Source of the DNA: Ruminococcus sp.
GTDB taxonomy: Bacteria > Bacillota_A > Clostridia > Oscillospirales > Ruminococcaceae
Direction: 5' to 3'
Length of the DNA stretch: 64,000 bases
NCBI GenBank assembly: GCA_017480485.1
Contig: JAFVAN010000038.1
Location: 1-64,000, forward strand
In this document: positions 43,839-50,194 of the stretch, one piece after another
Position numbering within the stretch: position 1 is the stretch's first letter
Layout of the letters: every line of letters begins with the position of its first letter
Notes under the pieces: generated by a model
The model's input: the letters and a program-made list of their open reading frames with translations, nothing else
Database searches by the model: none
What the model was told of the DNA's origin: nothing
Position numbers and translations under genes: made by a program

Positions 43839-44972
43839 TCATTTGCTGTAGACCACAGGTATCTGAACGCCTGTTGCTTCAAGCGCTTCCCTGAACACCT
43901 CGAAGAAATCCTTTATATCACCCTCATCTATAGCCCCAAGAGCGCAGAGGCGGAAGGTGTTTGTAGTGCTTATCTTTCCGGGATAGATAGTATATCCCCG
44001 CTCATAGCAATAGTCGTGCACCTTCTCAAAGCTCCAGTTCTCGTCATCGGGATAGATCGCGGAGGAAACAAGACCGGCTCTGAGCTCAGGCTTGATGACC
44101 TGCCTGAAGCCCAGCTCCTCGAGGCCGTCGTTGATAGCGTTGAACACTCTGGTATGTCTTGCCCACTTAGCCTCTTCGCCCTCTGCCCAATACTCTTTAA
44201 GAGCCTGAATGGTGGCGTAGATAGTCTGGACAGGCGGAGTAAAGTGCATCTCTCCTGTCTTCTCAAAAAACTCGTACTGGAGATAGAGGTTGCAGTAATA
44301 GCTCCTCTTGGGGTAGTCCTTGCTTGCCTCAATTATAGCCTTATTTCCGACAATGAAGGAGAGCCCGGTGAAGGCCATAAGTCCCTTCTGTGCCGAGGCC
44401 ATACAGAAGTCTATGTTATCCTTTTCAATGTCTATCGGGCGCATAGCGTATGTGGAAGTTGTATCAACTGTAAATGTAGCACCAAACTTATGAGCAAGAG
44501 CTCCGATCTCACGGATAGGATTGAGAATACCTGTGCCTGTCTCATTGTGTGTGGTATGCACCAGTCCGATATCGGGGTTATCCTTCAGGGTCTGCTCCAC
44601 AACAGCAAGGTCAGGTCTTTCATCAACAGGGAATTGCAGGTCTATATGCGGCAGGCCATAGTACTGACAGATCTCGACAGCACGGGTGCTGTATGCGCCG
44701 TTGTTCACAACAAGCACCTTTTTGCCCTCGGGCAGCAGGCTGTTGACGCACACATCAATATTGATAGTCCCCGATCCGCAAAACAGCACGCTGGTATACT
44801 TGTCGAGGTCGCCGTGAACGATCTTAACAAGATCCTCGCGCAGGCCCTTCATCAGCCCGCCAAACTCCTTCTCGCGGGGGCAGATATCGGGGATGACCTG
44901 GGCGTATTTTACGGTATCGGTCGTGGTCGAGGGGCCGGGATTGAGCAGGATGTTTCTTTTGATCGGATCCAT
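43839..44972 (-). CDS. phnW: 2-aminoethylphosphonate:pyruvate aminotransferase
   Basis: PLP enzyme interconverting phosphonoacetaldehyde and AEP; in this setting the biosynthetic direction is expected. 377 aa with LLNPGPSTTTDTV near the start, FCGSGTINID, VHTTHNETGTG, FTVDTTSTYAM and the PLP Lys196 in ASAQKGLMA. First gene of the operon, with a promoter ~35 bp upstream. Some pathways use the name aepZ for the biosynthetic enzyme. Confidence 0.92.
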   Translation of the reverse strand: MDPIKRNILLNPGPSTTTDTVKYAQVIPDICPREKEFGGLMKGLREDLVKIVHGDLDKYTSVLFCGSGTINIDVCVNSLLPEGKKVLVVNNGAYSTRAVEICQYYGLPHIDLQFPVDERPDLAVVEQTLKDNPDIGLVHTTHNETGTGILNPIREIGALAHKFGATFTVDTTSTYAMRPIDIEKDNIDFCMASAQKGLMAFTGLSFIVGNKAIIEASKDYPKRSYYCNLYLQYEFFEKTGEMHFTPPVQTIYATIQALKEYWAEGEEAKWARHTRVFNAINDGLEELGFRQVIKPELRAGLVSSAIYPDDENWSFEKVHDYCYERGYTIYPGKISTTNTFRLCALGAIDEGDIKDFFEVFREALEATGVQIPVVYSK

Positions 44973-45007
44973 AGTATACCTCTTTTCTTTCGATCTGATA
45001 ATAGATC

Positions 45008-45037
45008 ATTGTAAACGATGGCCAAAAAGCCTGTAAA
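45008..45037 (-). promoter_or_regulatory. Promoter of the phosphonate operon
   Basis: Minus strand TTTACA (45037-45032), 18-nt spacer, TACAAT (45013-45008). The leader is short (~30 nt). It lies only ~120 bp from the tRNA-Trp terminator at the edge of the mobile element. Confidence 0.7.
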
Positions 45038-45160
45038 ACGGATTTTTAGATAAACTGCAAAAATGTCAGCCTATTCGTCCTTGGAAAACACTCGCATTAA
45101 AATTTTTATATATTTATCAAGAAGAACAGAAAATATAATTACACAAAAGCATCAAAGAAA

Positions 45161-45192
45161 AAAAGCCCGCAAACCGAATGTTTGCAGGCTTT
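45161..45192 (-). terminator. Terminator downstream of the tRNA-Trp remnant
   Basis: Stem AAAGCCTGCAAAC / GTTTGCGGGCTTT followed by T-run on the minus strand, 5 nt after the tRNA 3' end. Probably the native tRNA-Trp terminator. Confidence 0.85.
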
Positions 45193-45196
45193 CATG

Positions 45197-45241
45197 TGGC
45201 AGGGGCAGAAGGGATCGAACCCTCGGCACGCGGTTTTGGAG
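45197..45241 (-). other. tRNA-Trp 3' remnant: attachment site of the integrative element
   Basis: 45 nt matching the 3' half of tRNA-Trp(CCA): anticodon loop CTCCAAA, 3' anticodon strand ACCGC, T arm GAGGGTTCGATCCCTTC and terminal TGCCA. The sequence upstream on the minus strand cannot form a D arm or acceptor 5' strand, so the gene is broken exactly at the first base of the anticodon loop. With an integrase gene adjacent, this is one att end; a reconstituted tRNA-Trp should lie at the far end, outside the window. Confidence 0.85.
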
Positions 45242-45473
45242 TTAAGAACGTTTGTTCGCGCCGTATAATATAACCTCTTGAAAGTGCCGATTTTACGCGA
45301 TTTTTAAAGCTCGCCTTGTAATAACTTGATGTATGATTTTACCTCTTTTTACGGTTTTAGTTGTCAAATAGTTGTCCGAAACCAGATCGTAGCCAAAGAT
45401 ATAACAACTTTTAGCAAGGGATTCCTCATTCCAAATTACAAGCCCTAATACTGCCAGTAAAAGCCCTGTTCTC

Positions 45474-45502
45474 ATTATACCAAGGCTCTCTCCAGTTGTC
45501 AA
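45474..45502 (-). promoter_or_regulatory. Consensus promoter facing out of the element
   Basis: Minus strand TTGACA (45502-45497), 17-nt spacer, TATAAT (45479-45474). Perfect consensus pointing toward the att end, with no convincing gene downstream before the tRNA-Trp terminator at 45161. Confidence 0.75.
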
Positions 45503-45522
45503 TATCCATAAATTAAAAAATT

Positions 45523-45561
45523 AATAGCCTGCAAGTACCCTCATGGTGCTTGCAGGCTATT
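45523..45561 (-). terminator. Integrase terminator
   Basis: Perfect 13-bp stem aatagcctgcaag / cttgcaggctatt, followed on the minus strand by a T-rich tail; starts 7 nt after the integrase stop. Confidence 0.85.
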
Positions 45562-45567
45562 ATTGTT

Positions 45568-46956
45568 TTATGCTTCCTTTTTCAAGCTGTCCGCACTGGG
45601 CAGCGGCAGTATGTTGTGCAAAGTTTCCGCAGCTTGCGCTTCGGCACTCTGTATCGCATGAATGTATATCCTGCTGGTTGTTGCTGATGTGGAATGTCCT
45701 AACCTCTGCGCCACCGCCGAGATCGGTGTGTGCGCCGCAAGCAAAAGTGTCGCACAGGTGTGACGCAGGGAGTGCAGGCAAATGTCCGGCAGAACATTCT
45801 CCGCCACGAATTTATAAAACCATGCTGTCACCGTACCGGGATTGATAGGCTTGCCGTAATTGGTCGTAATCACTCGCCCGCTGTTGTGCCATTCAGAGCC
45901 AAGCATTGCCGCCTGTTCCTCCTGCCACCTCTTGTGATACTGAAGCAGCATTGCCAAGTCTGCGTCGATGTGGATAACTCTCTTTGAAGATATTGTTTTG
46001 GGTGTGCTTTCAAATACTCCCTTTTCAGGCAGATACAGGCTGCTCCGCATTATATGTATCAGATTTTTCTCAAAGTCTATGTCCTGCCATTCAAGCCCGC
46101 AGGCCTCACCTCGGCGCATACCTGTTAGCAATAATAAAGGTATGAGTACATCAAAAGGCTTGTCAGCCTTTTCATTTACCTTGATAAGAAGCTGCATTGC
46201 CTGCTCTTCATCAAGGTATCTCGCCTCCTTCTGCTGTACTCTCGGTGCTCTGACCCTTGAACAAGGATTGACGATAATCAGTCCGTCATACACAGCATTC
46301 TGCAATATATCCGACAGCACCCTATGGTGATGAAGAATAGTCCTTGCCGAAAGCTGCTTTTCAAGAGGGGTAAACAAATCCTCAAGCGGGAAGCGTAGAG
46401 CCTTTGACACAGCCTTCGCATTTTTCTCATTGAGGTTTCTTCCTGCCCTGATAGAATCGGTAGCTGTCAGTCCTATGCCGCATTTCTCCGCAAACTCCGG
46501 TCTGGTGTAGTCCTTCCTGCATATCTGCTTGCAGAGGTCTGTCGGCTTGTACTTTATGTCCTCTCTCTTTTCCTCGTAGAGATCGTCATAAAAAGCATAG
46601 ATAGCGCCGGGCTGAATGTTCTCCAAGCGGTAATGACCAAGAGCAGGCAGTATTCTTTTGAGCATTCCCTTGTAGCGGGTATAGGTGGTAGGCTCGACCT
46701 CCTTCTCCTTACGCTTCAGCCAATAATTCTCGACGTATTCAGAAAGCCTCATTTTGCTGTCAAGGCTCTGTACGTTCTTGAATTTCTTTTCAAACTCGGC
46801 AGCGACTATGTTCAGTTCCTTGTTTATCGCCCTTACGCCCATATCGGGGTCGGGTGTCCAAGTCATCATATGAGCGATCTTCTTACCGTTTGCATCATAA
46901 CCGCAGCTGACAGTTATCTGATAGCTCTTGCCTCTTTTTCTGATGTTAGCCATCAA
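45568..46956 (-). CDS. int: Tyrosine site-specific integrase
   Basis: 462-aa phage/ICE-type integrase. N-terminal arm-binding part (IRKRGKSYQITVSCGYDANGKK), SAM-like core-binding domain (~60-260) interrupted by an unusual ~80-aa segment (residues ~110-205), catalytic domain with LLLTGMRRGEACGLEW (Arg I), HSLRHTCATLLL (HxxR), GHSTSATTSRIYIHA (nucleophile Tyr). It faces the tRNA-Trp remnant ~330 bp away, as expected for an integrase using that site. Its mRNA has a long hairpin-rich leader. Confidence 0.93.
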   Translation of the reverse strand: MMANIRKRGKSYQITVSCGYDANGKKIAHMMTWTPDPDMGVRAINKELNIVAAEFEKKFKNVQSLDSKMRLSEYVENYWLKRKEKEVEPTTYTRYKGMLKRILPALGHYRLENIQPGAIYAFYDDLYEEKREDIKYKPTDLCKQICRKDYTRPEFAEKCGIGLTATDSIRAGRNLNEKNAKAVSKALRFPLEDLFTPLEKQLSARTILHHHRVLSDILQNAVYDGLIIVNPCSRVRAPRVQQKEARYLDEEQAMQLLIKVNEKADKPFDVLIPLLLLTGMRRGEACGLEWQDIDFEKNLIHIMRSSLYLPEKGVFESTPKTISSKRVIHIDADLAMLLQYHKRWQEEQAAMLGSEWHNSGRVITTNYGKPINPGTVTAWFYKFVAENVLPDICLHSLRHTCATLLLAAHTPISAVAQRLGHSTSATTSRIYIHAIQSAEAQAAETLHNILPLPSADSLKKEA

Positions 46957-47173
46957 AATTCCTCCATTCTTATGAAATTGTCAAAATACTCTTGACCCGA
47001 ATGAAGAAATATGATACAATATTCTTGCTACAGTTCGTATCACTTTCTCCATTCGGGAAAGATTCGGACTATCTGCTTCGGGTGTTCAGAGTGTTCGCAG
47101 CACTCTACACTCGGAGCAGATTTATTTTAGCGAATCCGCTTTCACACTTTAATGCGCTAAATTCGCTATAATT
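46957..47173 (-). promoter_or_regulatory. Hairpin-rich integrase leader
   Basis: Two extended hairpins lie in the ~210-nt leader: 46996-47057 (cccgaatg...cattcggg enclosing tgatac...gtatca) and 47071-47121 (atctgct...agcagat enclosing gagtg...cactc). A gcgaat...attcgc pair is at ~47130-47165. These may control int translation or mark recombinase arm/accessory sites. Confidence 0.5.
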
Positions 47174-47202
47174 ATTATATATCAGAATGAACCGCAAGTC
47201 AA
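47174..47202 (-). promoter_or_regulatory. Integrase promoter
   Basis: Minus strand TTGACT (47202-47197), 17-nt spacer, TATAAT (47179-47174). Confidence 0.75.
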
Positions 47203-47287
47203 GAGGTTTTCCGAAAGTCCCGCAAATTCTACGAATCGAACAAAGGTGTTATTCAGAAATTGGTGATATTTTTAGATAATTCCCGTT

Positions 47288-47388
47288 ATTGACATATCCT
47301 TACTCTCATGATATAATGAAAGCAATCGGGGTATGTGTTTTCGGATGCATACTTGGGGGAATCGGAGCAATCCGGTTCCCCTTTTGTA
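47288..47388 (+). ncRNA. Candidate ~65-nt small RNA with its own promoter and terminator
   Basis: TTGACA (47288-47293), 17-nt spacer, TATAAT (47311-47316): perfect consensus on the plus strand. From a start near 47322 the RNA would carry a gtatg/catac hairpin (~47330-47352) and end in a terminator with stem ggggaa-t-cgga, GCAA tetraloop, tccg-g-ttcccc and TTTT (47356-47385). There is no ORF. It sits between the int promoter and the excisionase-like gene, a place typical for regulatory RNAs of mobile elements. Its 3' end lies just beyond the convergent excisionase stop. Confidence 0.6.
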
Positions 47389-47395
47389 TTAGTAA

Positions 47396-47704
47396 TCAAT
47401 ATGTGTCTGATGATGTCATTTTACTGATACATTCGTAAAGGTCGGACTTTTTGATAAGTATCTTGCCGCGCTCACCTCTCCCGCTTCTTATGTGCGGAAG
47501 CTTATCCTGCTTGACTAGCTGGCGGACGGTGTTCTCAGTCAGCCCCTTGATCTGATCCGCACATTCCCTAACGGTAAGCATTTCGACAGGCTCACTTTCC
47601 TTCTTGACCTCTGCCTGCCTTACAGAACGCTCGTCCTGCTCTATGAGCTCCGTGAGCAGAGCGGTTATAGCATCAACTATTTCTCTTTTGCTCCTATCTG
47701 CCAT
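47396..47704 (-). CDS. Excisionase-like / MerR-type helix-turn-helix protein
   Basis: 102 aa. N-terminal acidic helical part, then a winged HTH of the excisionase family (MLTVRECADQIKGLTENTVRQLVKQDKLPHIRSGRGERGKILIKKSDLYECI). In integrative elements such proteins direct excision together with Int. Located two promoters away from int on the same strand. Confidence 0.8.
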   Translation of the reverse strand: MADRSKREIVDAITALLTELIEQDERSVRQAEVKKESEPVEMLTVRECADQIKGLTENTVRQLVKQDKLPHIRSGRGERGKILIKKSDLYECISKMTSSDTY

Positions 47705-47767
47705 TTGGCTATTATCCTTTCTTTTATAATAGTATAATTCTTTGGAGGGGGGTGTCCCCTATTCGTC

Positions 47768-48013
47768 TTATACGATACCCTCCCCTGCCGTCAAAGCCTG
47801 CCGCAGCGACTTGCCCGAACAAAGCATAGCAGTCTTGTTGCCCTCCAGATCGGTGACAACGGTAAACTTGCCGAAGCTGCCTATCTTTATCTCCTCACCC
47901 TCGGCAAGCACCTGCCGGATAGTGTCCATAACAGTATTTATGTAGCGGTAGGCTGTCTGCTCTGATATACCCCTTCGGGCTGCCAGCTCTCTTGTAAACT
48001 TCTGTGTATCCAT
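47768..48013 (-). CDS. HU/IHF-like DNA-binding protein
   Basis: 81 aa; TQKFTRELAARRGISEQTAYRYINTVMDTIRQVLAEGEEIKIGSFGKFTVV matches the helical dimerisation part and beta-saddle start (GSFGKF) of HU-family proteins, but it lacks the usual long beta arm with the DNA-intercalating Pro. Short HU-like proteins are common in Firmicutes mobile elements. Starts inside the stop of the preceding gene (TAATG). Confidence 0.7.
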   Translation of the reverse strand: MDTQKFTRELAARRGISEQTAYRYINTVMDTIRQVLAEGEEIKIGSFGKFTVVTDLEGNKTAMLCSGKSLRQALTAGEGIV

Positions 48014-48198
48014 TATGCCCTCTCTCCTCTTTTTACTATGTCAGCTATAGCCAGCATTACCTCAAAGCTTTCGACAAAGTCCATTTCAGCATAGAGCTTA
48101 TCGACCAGTTCCTCCTCTGACAGTATAAGCTGGTCCGAAAGCTCGGTTATGCTAACTCCGAAGCACAACATCATCATAATGATTCTTTCATTAGCCAT
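48013..48198 (-). CDS. Small hypothetical protein of the mobile element
   Basis: 61 aa, mostly helical, acidic (LSDQLILSEEELVDKLYAEMDFVESFEVMLAIADIV). Overlaps both neighbours by a few bases, so it belongs to the same operon. Family not recognised. Confidence 0.55.
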   Translation of the reverse strand: MANERIIMMMLCFGVSITELSDQLILSEEELVDKLYAEMDFVESFEVMLAIADIVKRGERA

Positions 48199-48583
48199 TG
48201 CTTTTATTCCTTTCCTTTATAAGTTCTTTTCTGATGAAGGTAATATACCTTCTGCGCTTGCCGCCGATACGTTTTTCCGGGCGGTATCTCATATCCTTGC
48301 GCATTACCCAACCGACCTTTATGAGGTTAGCCCTGAACAGAGTATTGAGTACGTTCTGGATATTGACGCGGGGCTTGCCTATTTTGGTCAGGTAATCGTC
48401 ACACATACCTATGACTACACTCGGAATGATGTAGACATATTCCTCATCATAATATCCAAGCAGAGTTTTGCCCGGATCAATCATGTAATACTGATCTGCC
48501 GGGAGAAGGTATGTGCTCTTGTCAGCTACAAATGTCTTGACGAGGTACATGAAAACCTCGGTGTCTCTATTATCAAACCTCAT
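48191..48583 (-). CDS. Hypothetical protein, mobile-element replication/maintenance operon
   Basis: ~130 aa starting at RFDNRDTEVFMYLVKTF; the ATG at 48583 is preferred because GAGGGG lies 8 nt upstream, with alternative ATG at 48589. Winged-helix-like content with a basic C terminus (RPEKRIGGKRRRYITFIRKEL), suggesting nucleic-acid binding. I do not recognise the family. Overlaps the small genes on both sides. Confidence 0.6.
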   Translation of the reverse strand: MRFDNRDTEVFMYLVKTFVADKSTYLLPADQYYMIDPGKTLLGYYDEEYVYIIPSVVIGMCDDYLTKIGKPRVNIQNVLNTLFRANLIKVGWVMRKDMRYRPEKRIGGKRRRYITFIRKELIKERNKSNG

Positions 48584-48674
48584 ACTCATCACCCCTCTTG
48601 GCGGCAGCAAGCAGTGCTGCGGTAAAAAAGCCGACAGTACCGCCGACCATTGTCCCTATAATAAACTTTATCAT
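48573..48674 (-). CDS. 33-aa small membrane protein, DUF3789-like
   Basis: A short gene with GGAGG 8 nt before its ATG. It encodes IKFIIGTMVGGTVGFFTA..., one membrane helix with GxxxG-like packing followed by AAKRGDEYEV. The pattern resembles DUF3789 micro-proteins, which are frequent in Firmicutes integrative elements. It overlaps the next gene by 11 nt in another frame, consistent with coupling. Confidence 0.6.
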   Translation of the reverse strand: MIKFIIGTMVGGTVGFFTAALLAAAKRGDEYEV

Positions 48675-48692
48675 TATGTTTTCCTCCATATT

Positions 48693-49313
48693 TTACATAG
48701 CGTGTTTTGGCGCTTTCCGGCTGACAGCATCAAGCTGATCCAGCCGCTTTTTTATGGTCAGAGGATAATCCCTGTCCATTTCATAAAACATACGCTGTTC
48801 ACTTTCATTTCCGTATAGCAGCTTATCGAGATAGTATTCTGTGTAGCCCCGTTTGTTTATGCTTTCAAGATAACGCTCATTGACATTGTCTATCGGACTC
48901 CGGGGGTCATAGATTTTCTCCCAGTATCTCAACAGCTTCTTGTATTCAAGAAGCGTATGTACCGATTCATTTAACCACAATAAAAACGCCTCGTCTTTTT
49001 TGGGCTTTAGCAATCTTGGCTTTACGGGAATGGCGAGTTCACCGTCATCAAGTCCCAGCCCCAGATCGTGACTGATTTTCTTTGCAGCTTCAATATTTGT
49101 TAGTCCATATATCTTCTGAACGAAATCCACATGGTCTCCGTGCTCACCACAACCGAAGCAATGATAATGATCTTCATAGACTTTAAAGGAAGGGTTGCGC
49201 TCATTGTGAAACGGGCAGCAGGCGAAGCCGCCTCGGTCCACCTCCAAACCATAATAGCGAACAAGGTCTTTGAGGTCCACCCTATCTTTTATGTCTTGAA
49301 AGATATTTGACAT
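48693..49313 (-). CDS. CHC2 zinc-finger (DnaG primase-like) protein
   Basis: 206 aa. Residues ~30-55 form the CHC2 zinc ribbon (CCPFHNERNPSFKVYEDH then YHCFGCGEHGD) seen at the N terminus of DnaG-type primases. The rest is helical and lacks the TOPRIM catalytic domain, so it may recognise DNA for a separate primase or initiate element replication. First gene of the leftward operon; the AAGGGAGG site precedes its ATG. Confidence 0.85.
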   Translation of the reverse strand: MSNIFQDIKDRVDLKDLVRYYGLEVDRGGFACCPFHNERNPSFKVYEDHYHCFGCGEHGDHVDFVQKIYGLTNIEAAKKISHDLGLGLDDGELAIPVKPRLLKPKKDEAFLLWLNESVHTLLEYKKLLRYWEKIYDPRSPIDNVNERYLESINKRGYTEYYLDKLLYGNESEQRMFYEMDRDYPLTIKKRLDQLDAVSRKAPKHAM

Positions 49314-49405
49314 ATCAGCCTCCCTTGATTATTTGAGGTAAGGGTAATGATTTCATTGGCGTCAGCCGATAGATACTTGGCGATAGATTTCTATCGGGAA
49401 ATCAT

Positions 49406-49589
49406 CCCCCTTTCATAAGACACTACAAAAATAGGCCTTTTTTTAAGCAGAAACACCTCTTTGCTCAAACAGTTCTACTTTATGCACAAATCAACACCTG
49501 CAATTTTGTCTGTTCGTACAATATCATCTCCAACTGTTTTTGTTTAGCTAAACTATTCGATTGATTTTGTAGTGTCTTATGAAGGGGGG
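49406..49589. repeat. 25-bp inverted repeat flanking 134 bp in the mobilization intergenic region
   Basis: ttttgtagtgtcttatga plus a G-run is present at 49565-49589 and, reversed, at 49406-49430, with one mismatch in 25. Both arms read outward, one toward the CHC2 gene and one toward mobC. They may be paired operators, an invertible segment or an origin-associated repeat. The interior is AT-rich with no ORF. Confidence 0.7.
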
Positions 49590-49629
49590 AATATAAAAAA
49601 CCTGTATGTAAATAGAAAAAATTTTTTTA

Positions 49630-49814
49630 GAGCAGCCCATACGGGCTGAAAAATGTGCGAATGGCAGAAATCGTCATTCGCTTTAAGCATTCTACCAGCA
49701 AGTATAGATGGTGCCGTATACTCGCGTTACGGCACCATTCCAAATCGCAGTACCCCTGCGATTTGGCTGTTTAGGGGACCCGACGCCCTAAACAAAAAGC
49801 CCTCTTTCGAGGGC
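49630..49814 (+). other. oriT-like hairpin cluster upstream of mobC
   Basis: Successive perfect hairpins: gcgaatg...cattcgc (~49668-49682 right arm), atggtgccgta/tacggcaccat (49708-49738), ccaaatcgca/tgcgatttgg (49740-49766), gtttaggg/ccctaaac (49769-49793), gccctc/gagggc (49799-49814). The loop-stem tacccctgcg resembles nick regions of MobP/RP4-type relaxases (xTCCTG|C). Position just upstream of mobC-relaxase supports oriT; the nick site itself is inference. Confidence 0.55.
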
Positions 49815-49852
49815 AGAGATAAAATATCAAAATATTGGAAGGAGCAATGACA

Positions 49853-50194
49853 ATGGCAGGAAAGTATAAACAGGTACACCGTAAGGAGATAGACTTTGAT
49901 ATTAAGGAATGGGACATCATAGAGCGAAGAGCTGAGGCTTGTCACACGAACACTTCAAAATACATAAGGACAACGGTGCTGAACAGCTCTCCAAGATTTT
50001 ACGATATGAAAGAGCTTGCACCTCTGCTGAACGGTCTCCGTATTATTTCCAACAACATTAACCAGATCGCACGGAAAGCAAATGAAACGAATAACATCTA
50101 CGCTGAGGATGTTCAAAAGGTAAAGGAGGATCAGGACGAGGTTTGCCGTATTGTAAATCAATTTCTATCCACACTTCGGTCAACAAGAGTTTAG
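49853..50194 (+). CDS. mobC: Mobilization accessory protein MobC
   Basis: 113 aa, start ATG at 49853 with AAGGAG 8 nt upstream. Ribbon-helix-helix-like relaxosome protein: KEIDFDIKEWDIIERRAEACHTNTSKYIR followed by LLNGLRIISNNINQIARKANETNNIY, the classic MobC pattern. It would bind oriT and help the relaxase open DNA. Overlaps the relaxase gene by ~50 nt. Confidence 0.85.
   Translation: MAGKYKQVHRKEIDFDIKEWDIIERRAEACHTNTSKYIRTTVLNSSPRFYDMKELAPLLNGLRIISNNINQIARKANETNNIYAEDVQKVKEDQDEVCRIVNQFLSTLRSTRV

Noticed and set aside
30977..44972. Phosphonate degradation (C-P lyase or phosphonatase) cluster
   Set aside because: PepM with EDKKGLKKNS and Ppd are biosynthetic; no phnGHIJ, phnX or phosphonate ABC transporter genes are present. 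PhnW alone is reversible.
45293..45502. 69-codon open frame near the att site
   Set aside because: Its upstream start codon is the -35 box and its internal ATG overlaps the -10 box of a consensus promoter, so no translatable leader exists.
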